A stretch of 64,000 bases of DNA from an uncultured Bacteroidales bacterium (GTDB lineage Bacteria; Bacteroidota; Bacteroidia; Bacteroidales; WCHB1-69): NCBI GenBank assembly GCA_946186495.1, contig CAMHNQ010000005.1:1-64000 (forward strand). Reading direction: 5' to 3'. The notes beneath the pieces are model-generated. The model was given only the letters and a program-made list of their open reading frames with translations. It was not told the origin of the DNA and ran no database searches. Made by a program: the position numbers and the translations under genes. This document shows positions 18,471 through 27,784 of the stretch, piece by piece. Position 1 is the stretch's first letter, and each line of letters begins with the position of its first letter.

Positions 18471-19165
18471 TATTGGTTTCAGGTACAATTTGTTGTGCGG
18501 ATAGTCGAAAATGACGTTGAAATGGGATAAAAAATCTACGCCCATCAAACCGTCTTGGTCTTCAATATCAACTTTTGATATAGGCATACTGTAATCATTT
18601 AATTGATGAGAAGTTTTCAAGAGAAGATATGCCATGGAATTGTAATCCTGTTTGGAAGAATCCGTTGTTATCGTTTTTCTGAAGTTTTCTTCCCACGCCA
18701 GATAGGGGCATCCTAAATCGACAGTCAACACGGCACTTGTTTTTTTCCCTTTGATATTGACAAAACCATCAACTTTAGTGCGACGCAGTGCCCCAAAAAC
18801 AGTGTCTTTTGTAGAAGTGAACAAATCCAAAGCCTTGTACGATGATATTTTATTTGGGATTTCGGAATGGATAATCATTTGTCTATTCATAAAATCCAGT
18901 TCTACAATATTGCTTCCAAATAATTCAATACCTATAATCCCTTGACAATCCGCATCCCAATCAATATCGATGGTATAAATAGTATCTAACTTGTAGTATC
19001 TAACTTGACATCTGAAGAGTGAAGCGATAAAATGAGATTTGTAAGATAAGTCTTGGATTTGTTTCCCTGCTCGATACACTGAACATTTTCTCCAAGTTGG
19101 CAAAGAAAATCTGTGGCACCTGCAGTAGCAGTGATAATACGATGGTGATGAGCTTTTTCATGTTG
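18465..19165 (-). pseudogene. retropepsin-like secreted protease with signal peptide and body in different frames
   Basis: Body ORF 18465-19103 (DLGCPYLAW, MGVDFLSHFNVIFDY); in-frame signal peptide MKKLITIVLSLLLQVPQIFFA at ~19161 lies in another frame and the first Asp-containing region is absent. Confidence 0.6.
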
Positions 19166-19203
19166 TTATGGTTTTTAAAGTTTAAGTATGTATTAGGGAA
19201 TTA

Positions 19204-19269
19204 TACGTGCAGATCCGCGCGATACATGGAGATAAAATAATCTCCGCGTATCGCTCGTATCTGCACGTA
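19204..19269. repeat. 22-bp imperfect inverted repeat with nested stem
   Basis: tacgtgcagatccgcgcgatac ... gtatcgctcgtatctgcacgta, two mismatches; inner ggagat/atctcc. Confidence 0.88.
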
Positions 19270-19324
19270 TTATTTCATCATATTTCATCGCATCATCGCA
19301 TCATCGCATCATCGCATCATCGCC

Positions 19325-20191
19325 TCACTTCTTTCTCACCGCAATCACCCTGAAGCCGATCAGCGGGGACGGGCCGTTGTAGGGCTTCTCGCTGTCGATG
19401 CGGATGTCGTAACCGGGGTCGAGGTAGCTGCCGCCGTATGCGACGCCGCGCTCATAGGCCATCTCCGCCACGTTACCGCACATGTTGAACAAACCGAGAC
19501 CGTTAGGGTGATGCGAATAGATATGGGTTGGTAATCGATACTCTAATGCGCGTCTCTCTATCTCATATCTGCCAAAAGGTTTGTCTATGATTTCCAAACG
19601 TCCATCCCGCATAGTGATGCAAGCATCGTTCACCATCAAATAGGTGTACATAGGATTCCCGTTCCTGTCAGGGAAAATCTCATCATAGCCCATCGAGTAT
19701 TGGAAGCCTGACGCCTTTCCACTTCGGGCGGCATATTTCCATTGCTCTTTCGTAGGCAGGGTATATTCCCACTCGTCGCCCATTTTCTCCGTCAACCAGT
19801 TGCAAAACAGTATTGCCCCTTCATAGCTGACACATGCTACGGGATATAGCGAATATGCTGGATGGGTGAAGTAATGGGTTGGCAGCCCCGGCATTGCACG
19901 GGCAGTGTCAATTTTGGCCTTCTCGTAGTCAGCCATTCGTCCCTTTGCTTTCAGATCGTCCAAGAAGAGATTATACGATGCGTTGCTTACCTCCACATCC
20001 AACATTCGGAATGCCGCGAGGGTCACCCATGTCGTGTCCTTTCCTATAATGATCGAATAATGCCCCGCCGGCACCTCCACGAAAGATCCCACGAGTTGTT
20101 TCTCCAATTTCACGGTTTTCCTGTCGGGCTTCTGCGCCCAAGCCGCCACCACTGCAGCAACAAACAGAATGGTCAAGGTCACTTTTTTCAT
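19325..20191 (-). CDS. secreted SUMF1/FGE-like protein (paralogue of 16558-17400)
   Basis: LPTKEQWKYAARSG, FNMCGNVAEMAYERGVAYGGSY, GPSPLIGFRVIAVRKK. Confidence 0.85.
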   Translation of the reverse strand: MKKVTLTILFVAAVVAAWAQKPDRKTVKLEKQLVGSFVEVPAGHYSIIIGKDTTWVTLAAFRMLDVEVSNASYNLFLDDLKAKGRMADYEKAKIDTARAMPGLPTHYFTHPAYSLYPVACVSYEGAILFCNWLTEKMGDEWEYTLPTKEQWKYAARSGKASGFQYSMGYDEIFPDRNGNPMYTYLMVNDACITMRDGRLEIIDKPFGRYEIERRALEYRLPTHIYSHHPNGLGLFNMCGNVAEMAYERGVAYGGSYLDPGYDIRIDSEKPYNGPSPLIGFRVIAVRKK

Positions 20192-20351
20192 AATGGATAA
20201 GGTTTTGATGAAAGGTTTCTATAGATAAGAACGTGGTTTTTGACGGAAATCTTGGGTGGTTGTATGTTTTTTTTCATCGGGCGTATGCGTTTTTTTCATC
20301 GGGCGTATGCGATACGCCCCTACGCTGTCATGTGTATGGCATCCTACATCC

Positions 20352-21275
20352 TCAGTGTAAAAACCGAATATCCCAATCCAGTTCGTAAATTTTGAGTCCC
20401 GTCGTGTCCATCGGAGGCAGCAGCATGTGCTCGCGCCGCGCGTTCAGCTGTTCCATATTCTCCACCGGCCAAAGCATATTCTCCATAACACCTTCGTCAT
20501 TGTAAACTCCAATGAATTGTGTCCCATAAAGTTGCGGGAGGTTTCGGTTCATCAGATCGCGGTCAATCATATAAGCAAGATTGGCCGGGTTGGCGTTGTT
20601 ATCCGCCACAGCTTTCTTGAGCTGCTCGACATACTCGTGAAGGAATGCCGGGTCCGCATGCTGCGCAACCAACCACGCGCAAAGAGCGTAATCATAGCTC
20701 ACTTTCTCCCAAGTAGGGAATCCATATTCGGCAATCAGCTCCTTCAACCGGTTCAGATTCAGGGAGTCCGTATGATGAATGATTCTCCAGACCGAATCGC
20801 TTTCCTCGCGTGTCAATTCCCCGTGCAAAGCCTGGCGGCACTGCTGGTCGCTAATCCGCATTTCATACAACGCAAGCATATAGTCTGTATATTGCCGTTT
20901 TTCACCATTTATTTGGGAAAGGGAGTCCAGCTTTGGCCAAAAATCCAGCTGTTTGATCGCCTCCAGCTTGGATTGGCTGAAGAACCGGCTGTCCCAACAT
21001 TTCCATCTGACAATGCGGAACGCCAGCTCCTTGGTTTTCTCTTGCTCGTCGCAGGCCACGGCGGTTGACAAAAAGTTGTACAAATCAGTGAAATGTGGGA
21101 TTCCATTATAGATGGAGTCCATCCTGCAATACATCCCGTAAGCGATTTCGGGCGGGTAATCGTTATGGTTGATATCATCCCTAATCTGGCAGTATTCTGT
21201 CCACTCCGGCGTCTGCGCGAAGCTGCCGAGCGTGAACAAAGTGAGCAGAAAGATGGTCCAGGTCAGTTTTTTCAT
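20352..21275 (-). CDS. secreted protein, DUF6624-like
   Basis: Signal peptide; C-terminal LYGTQFIGVYNDEGVMENMLWPVENMEQLNARREHMLLPPM resembles the DUF6624 pattern. Confidence 0.55.
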   Translation of the reverse strand: MKKLTWTIFLLTLFTLGSFAQTPEWTEYCQIRDDINHNDYPPEIAYGMYCRMDSIYNGIPHFTDLYNFLSTAVACDEQEKTKELAFRIVRWKCWDSRFFSQSKLEAIKQLDFWPKLDSLSQINGEKRQYTDYMLALYEMRISDQQCRQALHGELTREESDSVWRIIHHTDSLNLNRLKELIAEYGFPTWEKVSYDYALCAWLVAQHADPAFLHEYVEQLKKAVADNNANPANLAYMIDRDLMNRNLPQLYGTQFIGVYNDEGVMENMLWPVENMEQLNARREHMLLPPMDTTGLKIYELDWDIRFLH

Positions 21276-21369
21276 ACTAATTTTGGGTTATATTGGGAGA
21301 AAAAGACGTAGTTAAACGGATAAAACAGGGTTTATATTGCGTAATCGGGTATTCATCATCGATCTTGTC

Positions 21370-22209
21370 TCACGGCTCAACCCCTTCGGCATCCATCGCC
21401 AAACGGAACCCAATACCATTGGAAATGTATTCCGGGCGGCACCCGACTCTTGTGTCCACTTCCAAAAACCGAAGTGTTGAGGATCCCCAAGAACCCCCTT
21501 TCAACAATTTAAACTCGCCAGTTTCGGGACCATTAGGTCGGTAGTATAATGAATCCGGAACATAATAATCGGGGGAGAACCAATCGCTGCACCATTCCGC
21601 CACGTTGCCACTCATATCATACAGACCATAGCCGTTGGGACGTTTACTGCCCACCAAGTGAGTGAAGCCCTGGTGAATATCCCATGCAACAGGCATTATC
21701 GTATCGCTGCCGCTGTATTTCAGTCTCGGTCGTTCGCCCCACGCGGCATACTGCCATTCCGCTTCGGTAGGAAGGCGGAAATGCCTGCCTGTGAGCTTGT
21801 TCAAAGAATCGATGAAGGCTTGCGCGTCATACCAGGAAACCTTTTCCACAGGAAGAAGTTCCGGAGTGTTTTGACAGGCAGAATGATTGGTGTTATCGTT
21901 CCAATAGGATGGATTTTGGTGCATCACAGCCGAATAGAGCTGCTGCGTCACCTCGAATCTGGCCATGTAATACGGGGCAAGGACAATGGTGTCGTAACCG
22001 TTGTATGCGCGCTTCCCCATCACAGGACAAATGCGAGAGTAGTCACAAACCGTATCTCCACAATAGTTTTTCCTGACAAACGTGTCAGGCGTTATCAAAA
22101 CCATGTCGATTTTGACCTTGTCGTTCACGGCAATGCTGATCTTTTTCGACTGAGCGGATACGCATAAGATCATCATGCATCCGAAAAACGAGAGTGTCAG
22201 TTTTTTCAT
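21370..22209 (-). CDS. secreted SUMF1/FGE-like protein (third, more divergent paralogue)
   Basis: LPTEAEWQYAAWGERP, YDMSGNVAEWCSDWFSPDYY, LKGGSW, GIGFRLAMD; start MKKLTLSFFGCMMILCVSAQ. Confidence 0.88.
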   Translation of the reverse strand: MKKLTLSFFGCMMILCVSAQSKKISIAVNDKVKIDMVLITPDTFVRKNYCGDTVCDYSRICPVMGKRAYNGYDTIVLAPYYMARFEVTQQLYSAVMHQNPSYWNDNTNHSACQNTPELLPVEKVSWYDAQAFIDSLNKLTGRHFRLPTEAEWQYAAWGERPRLKYSGSDTIMPVAWDIHQGFTHLVGSKRPNGYGLYDMSGNVAEWCSDWFSPDYYVPDSLYYRPNGPETGEFKLLKGGSWGSSTLRFLEVDTRVGCRPEYISNGIGFRLAMDAEGVEP

Positions 22210-22358
22210 AATGGTTATGGTTTTGATGAAAGGTTTTATAGATAAGAACGTGGTTTTTGACGGAAATCTTGGGTGGTTGTATGTTTTTTTCATCGGGCGT
22301 ATGTGCGATACGCCCTCTACAGTCCGATTCCCCACAATTATGCATTATGAATTATGAA

Positions 22359-25073
22359 TTATGAATTACGCACCGTGTCCACCGGCTCAAACCGCAACGA
22401 CAGCGCCGACTGCACCGTGACGACCAACACCGTGAGCGCCAACAGGATAACGTACGCGAGGAGGAAGATCCAGACGGCGATGGGGGCGTGGGCGACGAAC
22501 AGCTTCAGCCACTGGCGGAGCAGCAAGATACTGACGGGCACGGAGAGCAGGAAGGCGACGGTGCAGAGGAGGGCGTACTTGCCGTTGGCGCGGGCGAGCA
22601 GCTGTCCCGTGGAGGAGCCGAAGATCTGCCGCAAGCCCAGCTCGGGACGGCGGTAGGTCATCTCCAACAGCAACATCCCCGCCACGCCCGTCAGCGCGAG
22701 CAGCACCGCGATGCCGCAGAGGATGAACATCCCCTTCGAGAGGCCGGCCTCCTTGGCGTAGCATTCCTCCAAGCTTTGTTCCAATGTACTGATTTTCAAC
22801 TCGTCATCATCCCCGAAATCGTGAGCTGTTCTACGGATACCTTGCACTATGGCGGCCGTGTCAGCACCCTCGTTGTACTTCACGAAGAAGTGTCCTGTCA
22901 TCATCCCAAGCTCACCGGCAAGCTCCAGCGCCATCGGCTGGATGCTGTCGTAAAGCGGTCGGAAGTGGAAGTCGTACGCGAAGCCCACAATCTGCGTCTT
23001 CATCATGCCGTCGGAGAAGTTGTAATACCAGTTCAACTGCAGATGATACTGTTCCTGCGCTTTCCGGTTGAAAATCACATAACGCATTGTATCAGCCGCA
23101 TTGCACTTCTCGAACGGGGTTCCGTCGGCCATCTTGATGCCGAAAAAGTTCAGGAAATTCGGTGCCACGCTCATCACGTTGAAGATCGCATTCGTGGCGG
23201 AATCGCCCTCGGCCGTCCACATCGTGCGCCCGAATATGGAATAGCCCTGACGGAGAATGTTATGCGAAGCAAACGTCACGTCGTTTACGCCGGGTAGCTT
23301 TTTCAGCGCAGCAACAAATTCGTCTGTCTTTTGGAAGTTGATATCCGCGCTGTAATTCAGGATATTGTGCGTTTGGAAACCCATGTCATACGTCTTGAGG
23401 TAACGGTTTTGGACAGCGACATACAGCGTACAGGTCAGGATGACAGAGGCGAGGAAGAATTGCAACCCGATGAAGAGTGTGCGCAGACGGCGGCCCGTCT
23501 TAGAGTAACCATAGTTGCCCTTCAGCGCGACATCCGGGGAGACAACGGTGACCATGCGGGCGGGGTAGATGGAAACGACAACGCCGACAACAATGGACAA
23601 CAATAAGGTGGTCAGGATGATAGGAACATTGCCGGACAAGGTGACGGGGGCAGTCAGCATGGGGATTTCCGGCAGGCGGGTGCAGAGCAGGAAGACGAGG
23701 AAGGCGATGAGGAAGGCCACGAGCGCGAGCATGACATAGCCCTTCGCCATCGACCACCATATTCTGCCGTCCGACTCACCAAGCACCTTGCGGGTGTTCA
23801 CGCGGCGCATACGCAGGGGTGCCTCCGCGATGGCGAAGTTGGCGAAGTTGAGGAACGCGATGATGAGCACCGCCCAGGCGATGCCGGCCAGACAGTTGGT
23901 TACGAAACGGCTCACGGTTCCATGATCGGATTCTACATCCGTTTCGAAACGGATATCTTTGGCCGCCACTAAGCGTACCACCGGTGCACCGGTCCGTGCC
24001 TGCGCCTTCTGATACCACTCGTAATTATTAGTGATCCGTTCCGCCAATGTCTCCTCCGACGTGCCCGGTTTCAGCTTCACATAGAAACACCCCATCTGAT
24101 CCGGTTTTTCCATCTTGGCCTTCACAATCACCGGCACTTGGTCTGTCGAATCCATGGAAGCTCTGAGTCTCAGCATCTTCGTATGCCTATGCCCGGCTTT
24201 TGTTCTCATGTTTATGTTTGACCCGGCTGTGAGGGAGGTTCCCGCCTCTTTCTCGGTTTCGTCGTAAAGATGCAGCCTCGTAAACAGCGTGTCGGATTCC
24301 ATTCGAGTGCCGAAAACCCAATAATCGAACGGTTCCGACCATGGCCAATGCGCATTGAGGGAGTCCCTGTTGACACTGACAATCTCGTAATTCAGGCGAG
24401 GCGGATCGAAGAAAATCACGGGATTCCCGATAGAGTTGTTTTCGGGCAGGTCCTGATATACCGCCACCACCCGATACCGCAGAAGAGTGTCTTCTTCGGG
24501 CTCCAAAACTTTTTTGTCGCGATATTCCATCTCAAGATAGTCGCCAACGGCATTCCCTTTTGGGAAAAGTTTGTCGGCCAACGATTTCGGCAGAACGGCC
24601 TTGTGGTCCGTATCCAAATGGGCAAAGTCGCCCGCCACGCACTCAAATCCGAAAAACGCGAAGAAGTCCGTGTCGTAGATTCGGATGAAAGCGACATCGG
24701 AAATGTCTTTCGCCGGATTGTGCAGCATATAGAAATCGTAACCGTACAGGTTGTGGAACGAGGTTAACGCCTCCACCTCTTCCTGACTGTTGAGGAATGC
24801 GGCAAGATTACGTTGGGTAACGTAGTCGGAGAATCCTTGTCCGACATCGTTCTCCTCCACGCGGTACATCCGTTCGGAGTCCGCGAGGCAGCGGTTGTAG
24901 CGGCGGTCGTAGCGGACCTGCGTCTGGAGGATCATAAAGGCGGCCAGGGCAACGGCGAGGCCGAGGATGTTGAGGATTTTCGGGGTCCCGCCCCACACTG
25001 CGCTGCGCTTGTGTGGGGTTATTTGCGCTTCGCGCGTCTTGCCCCTCCGGGGCTGCTCAAGGAAAGTATTCAT
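22359..25073 (-). CDS. FtsX/MacB-type ABC transporter permease
   Basis: TPKILNILGLAVALAAFMIL N-terminus, FtsX-like C-terminal four-helix region, ~900 aa. The N-terminal 29 residues are encoded by a repeat (see findings). Confidence 0.88.
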   Translation of the reverse strand: MNTFLEQPRRGKTREAQITPHKRSAVWGGTPKILNILGLAVALAAFMILQTQVRYDRRYNRCLADSERMYRVEENDVGQGFSDYVTQRNLAAFLNSQEEVEALTSFHNLYGYDFYMLHNPAKDISDVAFIRIYDTDFFAFFGFECVAGDFAHLDTDHKAVLPKSLADKLFPKGNAVGDYLEMEYRDKKVLEPEEDTLLRYRVVAVYQDLPENNSIGNPVIFFDPPRLNYEIVSVNRDSLNAHWPWSEPFDYWVFGTRMESDTLFTRLHLYDETEKEAGTSLTAGSNINMRTKAGHRHTKMLRLRASMDSTDQVPVIVKAKMEKPDQMGCFYVKLKPGTSEETLAERITNNYEWYQKAQARTGAPVVRLVAAKDIRFETDVESDHGTVSRFVTNCLAGIAWAVLIIAFLNFANFAIAEAPLRMRRVNTRKVLGESDGRIWWSMAKGYVMLALVAFLIAFLVFLLCTRLPEIPMLTAPVTLSGNVPIILTTLLLSIVVGVVVSIYPARMVTVVSPDVALKGNYGYSKTGRRLRTLFIGLQFFLASVILTCTLYVAVQNRYLKTYDMGFQTHNILNYSADINFQKTDEFVAALKKLPGVNDVTFASHNILRQGYSIFGRTMWTAEGDSATNAIFNVMSVAPNFLNFFGIKMADGTPFEKCNAADTMRYVIFNRKAQEQYHLQLNWYYNFSDGMMKTQIVGFAYDFHFRPLYDSIQPMALELAGELGMMTGHFFVKYNEGADTAAIVQGIRRTAHDFGDDDELKISTLEQSLEECYAKEAGLSKGMFILCGIAVLLALTGVAGMLLLEMTYRRPELGLRQIFGSSTGQLLARANGKYALLCTVAFLLSVPVSILLLRQWLKLFVAHAPIAVWIFLLAYVILLALTVLVVTVQSALSLRFEPVDTVRNS
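24991..25065. repeat. GC-rich composite palindrome (copy 1)
   Basis: ccccacactgcgctgcgcttgtgtggggttatttgcgcttcgcgcgtcttgcccctccggggctgctcaagg. Confidence 0.9.
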
Positions 25074-25111
25074 AATATTGTTTTTTTTTTCGCAATAGTA
25101 TTATACATTTA

Positions 25112-27634
25112 TCATTGTATCTCCTCCAACGGATCGCTGCGGAGCACGTGAAGGGTCTGCCACGCGGTGATGGCCAGTGCGAGAAGGGTAATGGTGAGAA
25201 AGACGACGATGAAGACCCAGACGGGGATGCCGCTCTTGAAGGCGAAGTGCTGCTGCCATTTGTGGAAGAGCTCGACGGCCAACGGGGCGGCACAGACAAA
25301 GCAAAACACGCAAATAATGAGTTGGTTTCGGAGCATCTTCCAGAGCTGGTTTCCGATGGAGGCGCCATAGACGCGGCGCAAAGCCAGCTCGCGGCGACGA
25401 TACACGCAGTCCAACATCACCATGCCGAACAGCCCGGTGAGCGTGACGAACAAGGTGACCAGCCCGAACAACGCCATCAGTTTGGCGAAGTCGTCCTCTT
25501 TCTGGTATTCTTTGTCGATGACATCCTTCAGCGAGGTGAACGGGCTCAGATGTCCCCAACGGGCACAAACGGTGTTCATCTGGCTTATCAAAGACGTATC
25601 CAAATCTTGTTTATTAGCGTCTTTCAATTTGATATAAATATATGGACAATCCCATACAAGCTCGGAATTGCCTTTCGCGAGATAGATGCACGGGGCAATC
25701 TCGTCGATGAGCGGCATGTTGTGGAAATCTTGCACAACACCGATGACCCCCGCTTTCGTTCTGTTTGAGTCTGTATCCCACTGCTTCGTCAATTTCAGCG
25801 CTGCTTCATTGATGATTCTGCCCGTACGGGATTTTACACTATCTTCTTCAAAGTCCTTGCCTTCCACCATTTTGATGCCAAAAAACCGGAAGAAATTGGC
25901 TGAGACGGTGCGATCGTGGATTGTTATCCTTTCATCCCCGATTTGAAGTCCCAAAGTACCATACATATTTCCAAATCCGAGCACAGGAGTCTCCGCCCAA
26001 GTGACGTCTGCAATCGTCCCCAACTTTCTCCATTCACCCTTCAAGGAGTCCAAATTTTTACACTGAAAATCCTCTTTATACTTCAGATATCCGTCAGAAG
26101 TCGGCAGATTTGGTTTCTGAAGTTGAGCCACATAGATATTCTCCGTTTCAAAGCCCACATCGGCGGTTTTCATCCGATGGTTCTGCACAAAAACCAATGT
26201 CATGAAGAGGATGATGGCGAACGATGCGTAGAACTGCACCACAGAAGCCGGGGTGGTCTGCATGCGAAGCAGCACTTTGCGCCACTTGCCGTATTTCTGC
26301 GGGGTGGCGAGCTGACTCTTCAACGCCGAATCGATGTTGGTGGCGGCGGTAGTGTAGAAGACCGGATAGAGCGAGGCGACCACGGCCACCAAAAGGGTGA
26401 CGGCAGCGGAAAGCCATACCACCGGCATGTTGTCCGCCAGCTTCAGACTGATGGTCACGAACGGAATCGCCTTCGTGCGGGCGCACACCTCCACGATGAC
26501 CAACGCGAAGAGGAAAGCGATAACGGCGGAGAGGAGGAACCGCCCGAACATCTCCCACCTCAACTGCGCGTTGGAGCAACCCTCGATCTTGCGGATGTTC
26601 GTCTTGCGCAGGAACATCGGCACGGTGGCCACCGCGTAGTTGGTGAAGTTCAGGAAGGCGAGCAGCAACAGCACGATGCCGAATATGCTCAACGCTTTGG
26701 ACATCGTTGTAAACTGCTTGGCCTCAAAATTCCAGAAATTGTTGGGTGAATAATAATCATCGTGCAAAGAAGACAATCTTACATCGTCGATTTTATTCGG
26801 CGCATCTTTATACTTTAAATCATATTCCGCTTGACTTAAAGCCTCGTCGCCCGTGGTGTCAACATTGTCCAAAAAATTGTGATATGCCGTTTGATAGCAA
26901 TTCAACATCTTGTTTTTCAAGATATTAACCATGGTTGTATCCTTCACTTTCACATAGACGTCTCCAGCGAGTTTGCCAGGAGGATAATGTCGCACCACAT
27001 CATAGTCGTACAGGGAACTGTTCTGTGGCAGATCCTTGAAAACGGCAATAACGGTAAGCGTATCGAGCGAAGGACAGGGGACAGAATGGCAGGACTCTTT
27101 CTCAGAACTCAAAACAATCCGCTGCCCAACGGCACTTCCATGAGGAAACAGAATCTTTGCTAATCGACTGGAAATCACCGCATTTCTAAAGTCAGTAAAT
27201 TTCTCCAAACTTCCCTCTTTAATGTCTATGCCGAAGAAGGGGAAGTAGGACGGTATGGTCATCTGTATTTTCGAAATCGTGTCGAACGAGGTACCGTTTT
27301 CCGCTGCCACCCGTTTCCAGCCTCCACCGTAACCGCTCATGATGCAAGCCTCCGCCATCTCTTCGAAGGGCAGCACGGAAGGCTGTGTCTTGGCAGGATC
27401 ATCCAGAGAGACTCCCGTAAGCATCTTAAAGTCTGTATTGGTAGCCATCAAAGACAACTCTTGAGTTCCGTTACTGAATTCATGGAAGCTCATGAGCCAC
27501 ACCGAGTAGATGCGGTCCGCACCGGGGTACGACTTGTCGTACCGGAGGTCATAGTATCTTACCATCGCCACCACCATGAAGGCGGCGATGGCCACGGCGA
27601 GGCCGAGGATGTTGAGGATTTTCGGGGTTTTCAT
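25112..27634 (-). CDS. FtsX/MacB-type ABC transporter permease
   Basis: Start MKTPKILNILGLAVAIAAFMVV; homologous to the preceding permease. Confidence 0.9.
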   Translation of the reverse strand: MKTPKILNILGLAVAIAAFMVVAMVRYYDLRYDKSYPGADRIYSVWLMSFHEFSNGTQELSLMATNTDFKMLTGVSLDDPAKTQPSVLPFEEMAEACIMSGYGGGWKRVAAENGTSFDTISKIQMTIPSYFPFFGIDIKEGSLEKFTDFRNAVISSRLAKILFPHGSAVGQRIVLSSEKESCHSVPCPSLDTLTVIAVFKDLPQNSSLYDYDVVRHYPPGKLAGDVYVKVKDTTMVNILKNKMLNCYQTAYHNFLDNVDTTGDEALSQAEYDLKYKDAPNKIDDVRLSSLHDDYYSPNNFWNFEAKQFTTMSKALSIFGIVLLLLAFLNFTNYAVATVPMFLRKTNIRKIEGCSNAQLRWEMFGRFLLSAVIAFLFALVIVEVCARTKAIPFVTISLKLADNMPVVWLSAAVTLLVAVVASLYPVFYTTAATNIDSALKSQLATPQKYGKWRKVLLRMQTTPASVVQFYASFAIILFMTLVFVQNHRMKTADVGFETENIYVAQLQKPNLPTSDGYLKYKEDFQCKNLDSLKGEWRKLGTIADVTWAETPVLGFGNMYGTLGLQIGDERITIHDRTVSANFFRFFGIKMVEGKDFEEDSVKSRTGRIINEAALKLTKQWDTDSNRTKAGVIGVVQDFHNMPLIDEIAPCIYLAKGNSELVWDCPYIYIKLKDANKQDLDTSLISQMNTVCARWGHLSPFTSLKDVIDKEYQKEDDFAKLMALFGLVTLFVTLTGLFGMVMLDCVYRRRELALRRVYGASIGNQLWKMLRNQLIICVFCFVCAAPLAVELFHKWQQHFAFKSGIPVWVFIVVFLTITLLALAITAWQTLHVLRSDPLEEIQ

Positions 27635-27663
27635 ATCTATTTGGGTTTTGGGTTTCTTGTGTG

Positions 27664-27752
27664 TCCCAGGGCTCACTTCGTTCACCCTGGGTTGGCATAC
27701 TTCGGGCTTGCAGCCCTACCGAGCTCTTGCCCCTCCGGGGCTGCTCAAGGAT
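27664..27752. repeat. GC-rich composite palindrome (copy 2)
   Basis: cccagggctcacttcgttcaccctggg...cttgcccctccggggctgctcaagg. Confidence 0.88.
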
Positions 27753-27784
27753 GTAGTTTCAACATATGGGGCTCTTTCGTACCA

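Noticed and set aside
15216-20191. Diversity-generating retroelement with SUMF1/C-type-lectin variable proteins
   Set aside because: SUMF1-like folds and repeated 3' ends are suggestive, but no reverse transcriptase ORF exists in the window, the tails include stop codons and only 30-70 bp, and differences between copies are not biased to template adenines.
22387-25568. Long overlapping ORFs on opposite/other frames (e.g. 22488-23297, 24270-24767, 25916-26749, 50363-51973, 55851-58460)
   Set aside because: They are antisense or out-of-frame shadows of well-supported genes (permeases, secY, leuS), typical of GC-rich codon usage.
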